64,000 bases of DNA from Neisseria subflava. Lineage in GTDB: Bacteria; Pseudomonadota; Gammaproteobacteria; Burkholderiales; Neisseriaceae. Both the position numbers and the translations under genes were made by a program. The notes beneath the pieces were generated by a model, which saw only the letters and a program-made list of their open reading frames with translations, was not told the DNA's origin and did no database searches. This document shows positions 25,171 to 33,448 of the stretch, in pieces (the first letter of the stretch is position 1; each line of letters begins with the position of its first letter). The DNA lies in the NCBI RefSeq assembly GCF_003044935.1, contig NZ_POXP01000003.1:124001-188000 (forward strand). The letters are read 5' to 3'.

Positions 25171-26817
25171 TCAAGAAACGACTTCGCCTTGGGCGCGTTG
25201 TTTTTCGATGCTGCGGTTGATGTGCCATTGTTGGGCGATGGTCAAGAGGTTGTTGACTACCCAGTACAGAACCAAACCGGCAGGGAAGAAGAAGAACATG
25301 ATGGAGAAAATCAAAGGCATGACTTTCATCATTTTCGCCTGCATTGGGTCGGTTGACGGCGGATTCAGATAAGTTTGTGCAAACATGGTCGCCGCCATAA
25401 TAAAAGGCAGGATGTAAAAAGGATCCGGACGGCTCAAGTCGGTAATCCAACCCAACCAAGGCGCTTGGCGCAATTCTACGGAGGCGAACAATGCCCAGTA
25501 CAGACCGATGAAGACGGGGATTTGCAACAGCATAGGCAGACAGCCGCCCAGCGGGTTGATTTTCTCGTCTTTGTAAAGCTGCATCATGGCTTGTTGTTGC
25601 GCCATGCGGTCATCGCCGTATTTCTCTTTGATGGCTTGCAATTTAGGCGCGGCGGCACGCATTTTTGCCATAGAGCGGTAAGAGGCGTTGGTCAATGGAT
25701 ACAGTACGGCTTTGACAATGATGGTCAAAACGATGATTGCCCAGCCCCAGTTGCCGATGATGTTGTGCAGTTGGTTCAAGAGCCAGAAGAGTGGGGAGGC
25801 GAACCAGTGTACTTTGCCGTAGTCTTTGGCCAGTTGCAGTTTGTCAGCGATGTTGGCGATAACGGAAGTGGTTTGCGGACCAGCGTACAGGTTGATGGCG
25901 GTTTCTGCTTTTGCACCGGCTTGGATGGCGGCTAAAGGCACGCTGACGCTTGCGCTGTACAGGTTGTCGTTGCGACGTTTGATGTCGATACGGCAGTCGC
26001 CTGCAGTGCATACGCTTTGGCCGTCTTTAGGCTGCAAAATCCAAGTGGACATGAAATGGTGTTCAATCATGCCGAGCCAGCCGGTCGGGGTTTTGCGGAT
26101 GTATTCGGCTTCGGATTTGCCGGATTTGGCATCGTCGTCCAAATCAGAGAAGCTGACTTTTTGGAAGCCGCCTTCAGGGGAGTAAACCACCGGGCCGACG
26201 TAAGAGCGGGTAAAGTAGCCTTGGCCTTCGGGTTCGCTGTGGTCGCGGACGATGCGGTAGTCTGCGCTCAGGTTGACGGGTTGGCCTTTGCTGTTGGTAA
26301 TGTCGAAACGGACGTTAACCAAGTAGCTGCCTTTGGTGAAAGTATAAACTTTGTCGATTTTCAGGCCGTTGGTTTCAGGCGCACTCAGGCGGACTTCAAC
26401 TTTGTCGCCTTCCAAACTGTATTGTTTTTGCGGAGCGCTAAAGCTGATACCTTTCAGAACGTTGTTGCCTTGTGCGTCCAAAAGCTCGGATTGGGCAACG
26501 TAGGTGTATTCCTTGCCGTCGTTAAACAGGACGAAAGGTTTGTGTTCGTCGCCGGTTGCTTTGTATTGCAAGAGGGTCAGCTGACGCAGGTCGCCGCTTT
26601 TTTCGTCGATGACGGCTTTGACCGTGTCTGTGGTAACGGTAATGGGGGTGGCTGGAGCAAGCGCGGCTTCGGCAGCGGCTTTTGCCGGAGCAGCGGCCGT
26701 TTGCTGTTGCGCGGCTTGTTGCGCCGGATTAGGTTTGGGGCTGGGGAAAAAATGTTCCCAGCCGGCAAAGATTGCCACTGAAATGGCAAAAAACGCCATT
26801 AGTCTTTTAAAATCCAT
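25171..26817 (-). CDS. yidC: Membrane protein insertase YidC
   Basis: YidC, 548 residues, inserts and folds inner-membrane proteins alone or with SecYEG. It has an N-terminal membrane anchor (RLMAFFAISVAIFAGWEHFF), an Ala/Pro-rich linker, the large periplasmic beta-sandwich (about 60-330), then five membrane segments in the insertase core (about 340-530). The groove Arg lies in LTNASYRSMAKMR, and GGCLPMLLQIPVFIGLYWAL is the family signature. It is the last gene of the rpmH-rnpA-yidD-yidC cluster. Confidence 0.96.
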   Translation of the reverse strand: MDFKRLMAFFAISVAIFAGWEHFFPSPKPNPAQQAAQQQTAAAPAKAAAEAALAPATPITVTTDTVKAVIDEKSGDLRQLTLLQYKATGDEHKPFVLFNDGKEYTYVAQSELLDAQGNNVLKGISFSAPQKQYSLEGDKVEVRLSAPETNGLKIDKVYTFTKGSYLVNVRFDITNSKGQPVNLSADYRIVRDHSEPEGQGYFTRSYVGPVVYSPEGGFQKVSFSDLDDDAKSGKSEAEYIRKTPTGWLGMIEHHFMSTWILQPKDGQSVCTAGDCRIDIKRRNDNLYSASVSVPLAAIQAGAKAETAINLYAGPQTTSVIANIADKLQLAKDYGKVHWFASPLFWLLNQLHNIIGNWGWAIIVLTIIVKAVLYPLTNASYRSMAKMRAAAPKLQAIKEKYGDDRMAQQQAMMQLYKDEKINPLGGCLPMLLQIPVFIGLYWALFASVELRQAPWLGWITDLSRPDPFYILPFIMAATMFAQTYLNPPSTDPMQAKMMKVMPLIFSIMFFFFPAGLVLYWVVNNLLTIAQQWHINRSIEKQRAQGEVVS

Positions 26818-26935
26818 AAGAGATTCCTGGAATTGACGGATAGGTAATCGAGATGAAAACTGCTTCAGACGGCATTATATAGAAACCGACGGGAAATTAA
26901 AGGAAATCGTGTTCTTTAAATGGTTGACAGCAGCA

Positions 26936-27157
26936 TTATGGAATAGGGTCATGTCCGTGTCCGCCGAAAGGATGGCATCGTGCGATGCGTTTGATTGCCA
27001 GCCATCCGCCTTTGAATGCGCCGTATTTTTTGACGGCTTCGACTGCGTATTGTGAACAGGTCGGGGTATAGCGGCAGCGCGGCGGAATGAGGGGGCTGAT
27101 GCAGTATTGGTAAAAGCGGATGAGTGCAAGGATGAGCTTGGAAAGCAGGGTGTTCAT
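26936..27157 (-). CDS. yidD: Membrane protein insertion efficiency factor YidD
   Basis: YidD has 73 residues, with an amphipathic N-terminal helix ([15 protein letters not shown]) and the family pattern [22 protein letters not shown], then [19 protein letters not shown]. The three Cys are conserved. Its ATG overlaps the rnpA stop by 4 bases (ATGA), so translation is coupled. The protein helps YidC-dependent insertion at the inner face of the membrane. Confidence 0.95.
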   Translation of the reverse strand: MNTLLSKLILALIRFYQYCISPLIPPRCRYTPTCSQYAVEAVKKYGAFKGGWLAIKRIARCHPFGGHGHDPIP

Positions 27158-27495
27158 CGGCGTTTTTTCATCAGCTGGGCAAGTTGGTTGCGGGCTTCCG
27201 GGGCGGTTTCCCGATTAAACGCCTGACGCACGCGCACAACAAAATCATGCGGCGGCAGCTGGTGTTGATTCAGCCTGAACCAGTCGCGGATGACGCGCTT
27301 CATGTAATTGCGGTCATGGGCGCGTTTGGCGGTCTTTTTGCTGACGACCAAACCAAGGCGCGGATGGCCGAGCGCGTTGTCTGCGGACTGGGAGACTTGC
27401 AGCAAATCGTGGCTGCGTCGGTTTTTCAACGCAAAAACGGATGAAAAATCATCCGTTTTTAATAAGCGATACTGCTTTGAGAAGCCGTAATTCAA
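27154..27495 (-). CDS. rnpA: Ribonuclease P protein component
   Basis: RnpA, 113 residues, binds the RNase P RNA and helps it process pre-tRNA. The start is best placed at TTG 27495, giving (M)[20 protein letters not shown], which lines up with the start of the meningococcal protein. No ATG lies near this point, and the longer frame (to 27735) runs through rpmH. The RNP motif [18 protein letters not shown] is present. It begins 2 bases after the rpmH stop, so translation depends on rpmH. Confidence 0.92.
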   Translation of the reverse strand: MNYGFSKQYRLLKTDDFSSVFALKNRRSHDLLQVSQSADNALGHPRLGLVVSKKTAKRAHDRNYMKRVIRDWFRLNQHQLPPHDFVVRVRQAFNRETAPEARNQLAQLMKKRR

Positions 27496-27497
27496 AA

Positions 27498-27632
27498 TTA
27501 TACAGCCAAGCGTTTGCGGCCTTTGGCGCGACGGGCAGCCAATACTGCGCGACCACCACGAGTTTTGGAGCGAACCAAGAAGCCGTGGGTGCGTTTGCGT
27601 TTGGTAACGGAAGGTTGATAAGTGCGTTTCAT
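27498..27632 (-). CDS. rpmH: 50S ribosomal protein L34
   Basis: L34, 44 residues, begins [20 protein letters not shown] and ends [13 protein letters not shown], as in all bacteria. The ATG at 27632 follows an aggaaa ribosome site. It is the first gene of the rpmH-rnpA-yidD-yidC cluster that lies next to dnaA in most bacteria. Confidence 0.97.
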   Translation of the reverse strand: MKRTYQPSVTKRKRTHGFLVRSKTRGGRAVLAARRAKGRKRLAV

Positions 27633-27669
27633 GATGTTTCCTAAAAATTGGTAGATAATTAAACCGTGA

Positions 27670-27698
27670 ATTACACTCCAATTTGTTGCTTTTGTCAA
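27670..27698 (-). promoter_or_regulatory. Promoter of rpmH operon
   Basis: On the minus strand a perfect -35 TTGACA (27693-27698) and -10 TGTAAT (27670-27675) are spaced by 17 bases, about 38 bases before the rpmH start. Confidence 0.75.
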
Positions 27699-27699
27699 T

Positions 27700-27830
27700 C
27701 AATATAAAAACTTTTCGTTGGTCAAAGTGAGACAACGGGTTTTATGCATTGATAGAATTTGTGGATAAAATTTTGCGGCGGTTGTGGATAAAAAAGAGCG
27801 GAATGGGTATAATCGCCCAACCTTGCTTTT
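27700..27830. other. Candidate chromosomal origin / DnaA-box region
   Basis: The AT-rich rpmH-dnaA gap holds two perfect DnaA boxes of the form TGTGGATAA (27760-27768 and 27783-27791), in the same orientation and 23 bases apart, about two helical turns. An AT-rich stretch (27700-27760) lies beside them. Location between rpmH and dnaA is the classic oriC site in many bacteria. Only two clear boxes are seen, so this could be only the autoregulated dnaA promoter. Confidence 0.5.
27808..27813 (+). promoter_or_regulatory. -10 box of dnaA promoter
   Basis: Perfect TATAAT with an upstream TGGG. The second DnaA box ends 16 bases before it, where a -35 box would be, which suggests that DnaA represses its own promoter. 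Inference. Confidence 0.6.
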
Positions 27831-27951
27831 CTCTGTGCGCAAGGCCGTCTGAAAGCAGCGGGAGTATCGTAAAAATTTGATTTTTATCGGATTGCCTGTC
27901 TGCTCTGCCTTCTTGTATTTCCCAAATCTTCCATTTTCCGAGCTTAATCTC

Positions 27952-29520
27952 ATGACGTTAGCTGAATTTTGGCCGCTGTGCCTTTGCCGCCTTCACGAAA
28001 TGTTGCCTGCCGGGCAGTTTGCGCAATGGATTGCGCCTTTGACCGTGGGCGAAGAAAATGGCGTATGGGTGGTGTATGGTAAAAACCAATTTGCCTGCAA
28101 TATGCTCAAAAGCCAGTTTGCCGCCAAAATTGACGCCGTGCGTGCCGAATTGGTGCCTCAGCAGGCTGCTTTTGCGTTTAAGCCGGGCGTAGGTGCGCAT
28201 TATGAAATGGCAGCTCAGGCTGTTGCGCCGGTGCAAGTGCAAGAAGTCATTGAAGTTGAAGAATTTGTAGAGCCTGTTCAAATGCCTTTGCAAACTGCTG
28301 CGCCAATGGAAGAAGATAGGCCGTCTGAAACGGTTTCCAAGCCTGCCACTGCCATGACGGCTGCCGAGATTTTGGCACAACGCATGAAAAACCTGCCGCA
28401 TGAGCCTCAAGTGCAAACTGCCGCTCCGGCTGAGTCTAAAGCAGTTGCCAAAGCCAAAACCGACGCACAACACGATGCGGAAGAAGCGCGCTACGAACAG
28501 ACCAATCTGTCGCGCGACTATACATTTGAAACTTTGGTGGAAGGTAAGGGCAACCGCCTTGCCGCCGCAGCCGCCCAAGCGATTGCTGAAAATCCGGGAC
28601 AGGGCTACAACCCGTTTTTCTTATACGGCAGTACCGGTTTGGGTAAAACCCACTTGGTGCAAGCCATCGGCAACGAATTGCTGAAAAACCGTCCTGATGC
28701 CAAAGTGCGCTATATGCACTCGGACGACTATATCCGCAGCTTTATGAAGGCTGTGCGCAACAACACTTACGATGTATTCAAGCAACAATACAAGCAATAT
28801 GACCTGCTGATTATCGACGATATTCAGTTCATCAAAGGTAAAGACCGTACGATGGAAGAATTCTTCTATCTGTACAACCATTTCCACAACGAGAAAAAAC
28901 AACTGATCCTGACGTGCGACGTATTGCCTGCCAAAATCGAGGGTATGGACGACCGTCTCAAGTCCCGTTTCTCATGGGGTTTGACGTTGGAACTCGAACC
29001 GCCCGAATTGGAAATGCGTGTGGCGATTTTGCAGAAAAAGGCAGAAGCAGCCGGTATCAGTATCGAAGACGAAGCCGCTCTGTTTATCGCCAATCTGATC
29101 CGCTCCAATGTGCGTGAGTTGGAAGGCGCGTTCAACCGAGTCAGCGCCAGCAGCCGTTTTATGAACCGTCCTGTCATCGACATGGATTTGGCGCGTACGG
29201 CTTTGCAGGATATTATTGCCGAGAAACACAAAGTCATTACCGCCGACATCATCATCGATGCGACAGCCAAATACTACCGTATTAAAATCAGCGATATATT
29301 AGGTAAAAAACGCACGCGCAACATCGCCCGTCCGCGCCAAGTTGCCATGAGCCTGACCAAAGAGCTGACCACGCTCAGCCTGCCTTCTATCGGCGATGCC
29401 TTTGGCGGTCGTGACCACACGACTGTGATGCACGGCGTCAAAGCAGTGGCGAAATTACGCGAAGAAGACCCCGAATTGGCGCAAGACTACGAAAAACTGC
29501 TGATTTTGATTCAGAACTGA
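27952..29520 (+). CDS. dnaA: Chromosomal replication initiator protein DnaA
   Basis: DnaA, 522 residues from the ATG at 27952 (MTLAEFWPLCL). Domain I is about 1-80; domain II is a long flexible linker (about 85-185). The AAA+ domain has Walker A GSTGLGKT at 226-233 and Walker B LLIIDDIQF. The DNA-binding domain IV ends with the signature GGRDHTTVMHGVKAVAKL. An AG-type DUS lies in the linker and encodes RPSET near residue 123, where it does no harm. It binds DnaA boxes and opens the origin; dnaN follows after 105 bases. Confidence 0.97.
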   Translation: MTLAEFWPLCLCRLHEMLPAGQFAQWIAPLTVGEENGVWVVYGKNQFACNMLKSQFAAKIDAVRAELVPQQAAFAFKPGVGAHYEMAAQAVAPVQVQEVIEVEEFVEPVQMPLQTAAPMEEDRPSETVSKPATAMTAAEILAQRMKNLPHEPQVQTAAPAESKAVAKAKTDAQHDAEEARYEQTNLSRDYTFETLVEGKGNRLAAAAAQAIAENPGQGYNPFFLYGSTGLGKTHLVQAIGNELLKNRPDAKVRYMHSDDYIRSFMKAVRNNTYDVFKQQYKQYDLLIIDDIQFIKGKDRTMEEFFYLYNHFHNEKKQLILTCDVLPAKIEGMDDRLKSRFSWGLTLELEPPELEMRVAILQKKAEAAGISIEDEAALFIANLIRSNVRELEGAFNRVSASSRFMNRPVIDMDLARTALQDIIAEKHKVITADIIIDATAKYYRIKISDILGKKRTRNIARPRQVAMSLTKELTTLSLPSIGDAFGGRDHTTVMHGVKAVAKLREEDPELAQDYEKLLILIQN

Positions 29521-29529
29521 CCCAATGCA

Positions 29530-29570
29530 ATTTCAGACGGCCTGATGTCAATATGAGGCCGTCTGAAAAC
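29530..29570 (+). terminator. DUS-pair hairpin between dnaA and dnaN
   Basis: TTCAGACGGCCT at 29532-29543 and AGGCCGTCTGAA at 29556-29567. The arms are in the outward order and followed by AAAACAAAAAATATT rather than T, so as a terminator it would be weak. Confidence 0.5.
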
Positions 29571-29625
29571 AAAAAATATTTTAAAATACCCAAATCAACC
29601 GATTTCAAATTCAAAGGAATGGAAC

Positions 29626-30729
29626 ATGCTGATTTTACAAGCCGATTGCGACAGTCTGCTCAAGCCGTTGCAAGCCGTTACCGGTATCGTTGAGCGTCGC
29701 CATACTCTGCCAATTCTGTCCAATGTGTTGCTGGAAAGCAAAGACGGACAAACCAAACTTTTGGCAACCGACTTGGAAATCCAAATCAATACCGCCGGCC
29801 CTGAGAGTCAGGCAGGCGATTTCCGCATTACGACCAATGCTAAAAAATTCCAAGACATCCTGCGCGCCCTGCCAGACAGTGCGTTGGTGTCCTTAGATTG
29901 GGCAGACAACCGTCTAACTTTGCGCGCGGGCAAATCCCGTTTTGCCTTGCAAACCCTGCCGGCCGAAGACTTTCCGTTGATGAATGTCGGCAGCGACGTC
30001 AGCGCGACTTTCTCGCTGACTCAAGAAACCTTCAAAACCATGCTTTCGCAAGTGCAATACAGCATGGCGGTTCAAGATATCCGCTATTACCTCAACGGCT
30101 TGCTGATGCAGGTTGAAGGAAACCAACTGCGCCTTGTTGCAACCGACGGCCACCGCCTTGCTTATGCGGCCAGCCAAATTGAAGCAGAACTGCCGAAAAC
30201 GGAAGTAATCCTGCCGCGCAAAACGGTATTGGAACTCTTCAAGCTATTGAACAATCCGTCCGAGTCCATCACCGTTGAGCTTTTGGACAATCAAGTACGC
30301 TTCCAATGTAATGGTACGACCATTGTCAGCAAAGTCATCGATGGCAAGTTCCCTGACTTTAACCGCGTGATTCCTTTGGATAACGACAAGATTTTCCTCG
30401 TGTCCCGTACCCAGTTTTTGGGTGCGCTCGAGCGTGCTGCCATTCTTGCCAATGAAAAATTCCGCGGCGCACGACTGTTCCTGCAGCCTGGTTTGCTGAG
30501 TGTCGTATGTAGCAACAACGAGCAGGAAGAAGCGCGCGAGGAGCTGGAAATCGCTTACCAAGGCGGAGAACTCGAAGTCGGTTTCAACATCGGCTACCTG
30601 ATGGATGTGTTGCGTAACATCCACTCCGACGATATGCAGCTTGCTTTCGGCGATGCCAACCGTTCAACGCTGTTTACCGTGCCGAACAATCCTAACTTCA
30701 AATACATCGTGATGCCGATGCGTATTTAA
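29626..30729 (+). CDS. dnaN: DNA polymerase III beta sliding clamp
   Basis: DnaN, 367 residues, forms the ring that tethers DNA polymerase III. The start MLILQADCDSLLKPLQAVTG, the first-domain segment RRHTLPILSNVLL, and the end NNPNFKYIVMPMRI (VMPMR-type C terminus that forms the peptide-binding pocket) are typical. An aaagga ribosome site precedes the ATG. It lies downstream of dnaA as in most bacteria. Confidence 0.97.
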   Translation: MLILQADCDSLLKPLQAVTGIVERRHTLPILSNVLLESKDGQTKLLATDLEIQINTAGPESQAGDFRITTNAKKFQDILRALPDSALVSLDWADNRLTLRAGKSRFALQTLPAEDFPLMNVGSDVSATFSLTQETFKTMLSQVQYSMAVQDIRYYLNGLLMQVEGNQLRLVATDGHRLAYAASQIEAELPKTEVILPRKTVLELFKLLNNPSESITVELLDNQVRFQCNGTTIVSKVIDGKFPDFNRVIPLDNDKIFLVSRTQFLGALERAAILANEKFRGARLFLQPGLLSVVCSNNEQEEAREELEIAYQGGELEVGFNIGYLMDVLRNIHSDDMQLAFGDANRSTLFTVPNNPNFKYIVMPMRI

Positions 30730-30745
30730 TTGGTGTGTGAATAAA

Positions 30746-30830
30746 CAAAAAGAGCGTGTACGGTATACGCTCTTTTTTATAGGCTTGAATCAAAAGGCCG
30801 TCTGAAAATTGTTTTTCAGACGGCCTTTCT
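30746..30830. terminator. Two terminators after dnaN
   Basis: A classical hairpin AAAGAGCGT / ACGCTCTTT followed by a T run (30748-30779) serves dnaN. A DUS pair (30795-30806 / 30815-30826) follows and can serve the convergent lysozyme-inhibitor gene. Confidence 0.85.
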
Positions 30831-30869
30831 ATCAAACCGGGATGATTCGGTTAAATAGGAAAACTGGGA

Positions 30870-31232
30870 TTAACGTGGACGTGGTTCGCAGTTTTTCACC
30901 AGGAATGAGCCGTTAGGGGCGTTCACGCCAACCACTTCAGAAGTAGTGTGGGTGTTTTTGTCGATGAAACCGGCAGACATTACATAGCCGCGACGGTTGG
31001 TGAAAGTAGTGCCAGTGCTGTCAGAACGTTTTTTGTCGACAACCAAAGAGGCTTTTTTGCCACCGGCGTTTACGTCAGCAGTAACTGCACGGCCGCTGCG
31101 GTCAAAGCCGTACATCACGTTCAGTGATTTGCCACCGTCACAACGGTAAGAAACGAAGCCGGCAGGTGCAGCGGCAGCAGAGAAGGAAACAGTAGCCAAT
31201 GCGGCTGCAGTGATAACAGAAAGTAATTTCAT
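30870..31232 (-). CDS. Secreted adhesin complex protein (ACP)-like lysozyme inhibitor
   Basis: The protein has 120 residues with a signal peptide cleaved near SAAAA-P (about 22). The mature part holds VSYRCDGGKSLNVMYGFDRSG, RGYVMSAGFIDKN and VKNCEPRPR, with two Cys (31 and 115) placed to form a disulfide. The layout matches the meningococcal adhesin complex protein, which has an MliC-like fold and inhibits C-type lysozyme: V-Y-C near the start, YGF, GYVLS.G..D, and KDC.PR at the end. It is very basic. It is therefore probably a periplasmic or surface lysozyme inhibitor. A ggag ribosome site is present. Confidence 0.75.
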   Translation of the reverse strand: MKLLSVITAAALATVSFSAAAAPAGFVSYRCDGGKSLNVMYGFDRSGRAVTADVNAGGKKASLVVDKKRSDSTGTTFTNRRGYVMSAGFIDKNTHTTSEVVGVNAPNGSFLVKNCEPRPR

Positions 31233-31305
31233 GATCTAAGCTCCATATGAGGGTTGTGTGTTATCTTGCAAAGTGAGAAAGGGTTTCCGTTTGCAGATGA
31301 AGCGT

Positions 31306-31333
31306 ATTTTAGGCGTTTTGTCGGTAGTGGCAA
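31306..31333 (-). promoter_or_regulatory. Promoter of the lysozyme-inhibitor gene
   Basis: On the minus strand -35 TTGCCA (31328-31333) and -10 TAAAAT (31306-31311) are spaced by 16 bases, about 75 bases before the start. The rest of the 31233-31483 gap is AT-rich and holds no gene that I can see. Confidence 0.55.
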
Positions 31334-31483
31334 TTAGGTAAATTGCAAAACAGTGTTTACTTATGATTACCCGATTGTTTATTAATAGAAAGTTGTTTGT
31401 AATTTGGTGTTGCAAAGTAGTTATGTGGGTTGTTGCGGAATATATACATTAATGATTCTTTAAGAAATATAGCGAAAGAATAC

Positions 31484-31518
31484 AAAAAAGGCCGTCTGAA
31501 TGTTCAGACGGCCTTTGA
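31484..31518 (-). terminator. DUS-pair terminator after lctP
   Basis: AGGCCGTCTGAA at 31489-31500 and TTCAGACGGCCT at 31503-31514 with a 2-base gap and an adjacent A/T run. Confidence 0.8.
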
Positions 31519-31529
31519 TATGAAGCGGT

Positions 31530-33116
31530 TTACAAGAAGAAAATTGCAGCCACAGTCACGGCGATGATGCCGTAGATGGTCATAGGGATGACAGTTTTCT
31601 TGATGATGGCACCTTCGGCGTTGTTCACGTTCAACACGCTGCACACCGCGATGATGTTGTTGATGCAGACCATGTTACCCATTGCGCCGCCGACGGATTG
31701 CAGGGCGAGGATGAGGGTAACGGACAGGCCGGTATCAAGCGCGATTTGTTGTTGAATCGGGCCAAAGGTCAGGTTGGATACAGTGTTGGAGCCTGAGAAG
31801 AATGCACCGATTGCGCCAAGGTAAGGGGAGAAGTACACCCAGTGTTCGCCTGCCATCGCGGCAAACTCTTTACCGATGATTTTCACCATGGAGTCATCGC
31901 CGCCAACCATCATCAGCTGAACCATAATCAGCGCACCCATCAGGGCAAGCAGAGGTTTTTTGGTTTGGTTGAAGGTTGCAGCGTAGAAAGACCACGCATC
32001 TTTGAATTTGGTTTTGTACAGCAGGATGCAGATCCAAACGGTGAAGACAAACGGAATCCATGCCGGAACGTAGAGAGTTTGGTAGGAAGCGTTTACGCCT
32101 TGGCCGAAGATGTTGCCGAAGGTAATGGTCAGGGAGTCGCTGACGGTAATTTTGGATAAGTCAAACGGCAGTTGGAAGCTGAACCATTCTTCTTTACTGG
32201 TCAGCAGGCCTTTGATGCCCAACTGTTTGATACGGGTTACCACCAGCATGCCGATCAGCATACCCAAAGGAGCCAGTGCTTTGGCAACTTGTGCGAAAGG
32301 TACTTTTTCTGCATTCGGGTCTTTGGCGTAATCTTTGCTCAAGCCCCAGCCGCGGTTTGCCGCGAATACGGACACCATCAGGCCGATTGCGCCGGCAACC
32401 AGAGATGGGAATTCTTCATTGACCATAGCCAATGCAACGTAAGGAAGGGTACAGGAGAATACGGCGATACCGATGAAGCCCAAGTTTTTGCGGATTTCAG
32501 CCCAAGGTACGATGAAGCTCAAGCCGATGACGGGGATGATGAAACCAGCAAAGAAGTGCATTACGCCGGTTTGCATACCGATTTCCATAATGCTCTTTTG
32601 ATCCAAGCCCAAAGGCGCAAAGCCGAACCAAGTCGGAGTACCTACTGCACCGAAGGAAACAGGTACGGAGTTCATCACCAAAGCGAAGATGGCTACTTTT
32701 AATGGGTTGAAGCCCAAGCTCATCAGGATCGGCGCGGCAATGGCGGCAGGCGTACCGAAACCGGATGCGCCTTCAATCATAAAAGCGAAAGACCAGCCGA
32801 TGATCATCAACTGGGCAATCGGATTCGGGCTGATGGTAGCCAGCCATTTGCGGATGACGTCGATACAGCCGGTGGTTTCCATCATGCGGTTAAACATAAT
32901 GGCACCGAAAATCACGGTAATCGGGGTCAGGGTAGAGACGAGGCCGGACGCGGCTGTTGCGTTGAGCAACATGGCGTTGTCGCCGAAATAAAACAGTTTG
33001 ATGACGTAAATCAGCGCGGCGGTAATCGGCAGCGCAATGTAAGACGGCATACTGTTTTTCTTAACCATCAGCCAAATCAGCAGGATGATGGGGAAAATGC
33101 TGAGAAAGAGAGCCAT
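31530..33116 (-). CDS. lctP: L-lactate permease
   Basis: The protein has 528 residues from the ATG at 33116 (MALFLSIFPIILL) and about 12-14 membrane helices. FMIEGASGFGTPAAIAAPIL, NSVPVSFGAVGTPTWFGF, and GSNTVSNLTFGPIQQQIA are signatures of the LctP/LldP lactate:proton symporter family. Lactate uptake matters for Neisseria colonisation and serum survival in the pathogens. The frame upstream of 33116 lacks family similarity. An agga ribosome site precedes the ATG, and an LldR-like palindrome lies about 126 bases upstream. Confidence 0.93.
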   Translation of the reverse strand: MALFLSIFPIILLIWLMVKKNSMPSYIALPITAALIYVIKLFYFGDNAMLLNATAASGLVSTLTPITVIFGAIMFNRMMETTGCIDVIRKWLATISPNPIAQLMIIGWSFAFMIEGASGFGTPAAIAAPILMSLGFNPLKVAIFALVMNSVPVSFGAVGTPTWFGFAPLGLDQKSIMEIGMQTGVMHFFAGFIIPVIGLSFIVPWAEIRKNLGFIGIAVFSCTLPYVALAMVNEEFPSLVAGAIGLMVSVFAANRGWGLSKDYAKDPNAEKVPFAQVAKALAPLGMLIGMLVVTRIKQLGIKGLLTSKEEWFSFQLPFDLSKITVSDSLTITFGNIFGQGVNASYQTLYVPAWIPFVFTVWICILLYKTKFKDAWSFYAATFNQTKKPLLALMGALIMVQLMMVGGDDSMVKIIGKEFAAMAGEHWVYFSPYLGAIGAFFSGSNTVSNLTFGPIQQQIALDTGLSVTLILALQSVGGAMGNMVCINNIIAVCSVLNVNNAEGAIIKKTVIPMTIYGIIAVTVAAIFFL

Positions 33117-33241
33117 AGGAATATCCTCGGGGCAACAAGCACCATAACCGTCAATGCGATGGCGGTTTGATGCGATGTGTTGAGTAATAGATGTTTTTCG
33201 AATAAGGATTGCCACCTTTTTAGATGCAATCAGTTATCAGG

Positions 33242-33262
33242 TAAATTGGTTTTACCAATTTA
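33242..33262 (-). promoter_or_regulatory. LldR/FadR-type operator upstream of lctP
   Basis: A perfect palindrome with 9-bp arms TAAATTGGT and ACCAATTTA around a TTT centre. The inner part follows the AATTGG-N5-CCAATT pattern reported for the lactate-responsive GntR-family regulator LldR. It lies about 126 bases before lctP. No regulator gene is nearby. That it controls lctP is an inference. Confidence 0.6.
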
Positions 33263-33448
33263 TGAAAACTGTTGCACACTTTACGTAATCTTATGTAATC
33301 GGTCAAGAGGTTTGTAACAAAAAAAGCCGTCTGAAATAGGGTTTCAGACGGCCTGAGAGCATTGCCAGTAGTGCATTTGGTCGAATATCGAATGGTATTT
33401 ACATTCAATATTTTGTAAAGGTTTTGTTTTTAATTGATTTCAAACGAA
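33263..33448. other. Intergenic stretch with a DUS hairpin
   Basis: Between the operator and queE. It holds an inverted DUS pair at about 33324-33353 and AT-rich sequence without a gene; the last part before queE (33355-33448) shows nothing recognisable. Confidence 0.5.

Noticed and set aside
27496-27735. Upstream extension of the rnpA frame
   Set aside because: It overlaps rpmH in another frame and has no similarity to RnpA; the TTG at 27495 fits known RnpA starts.
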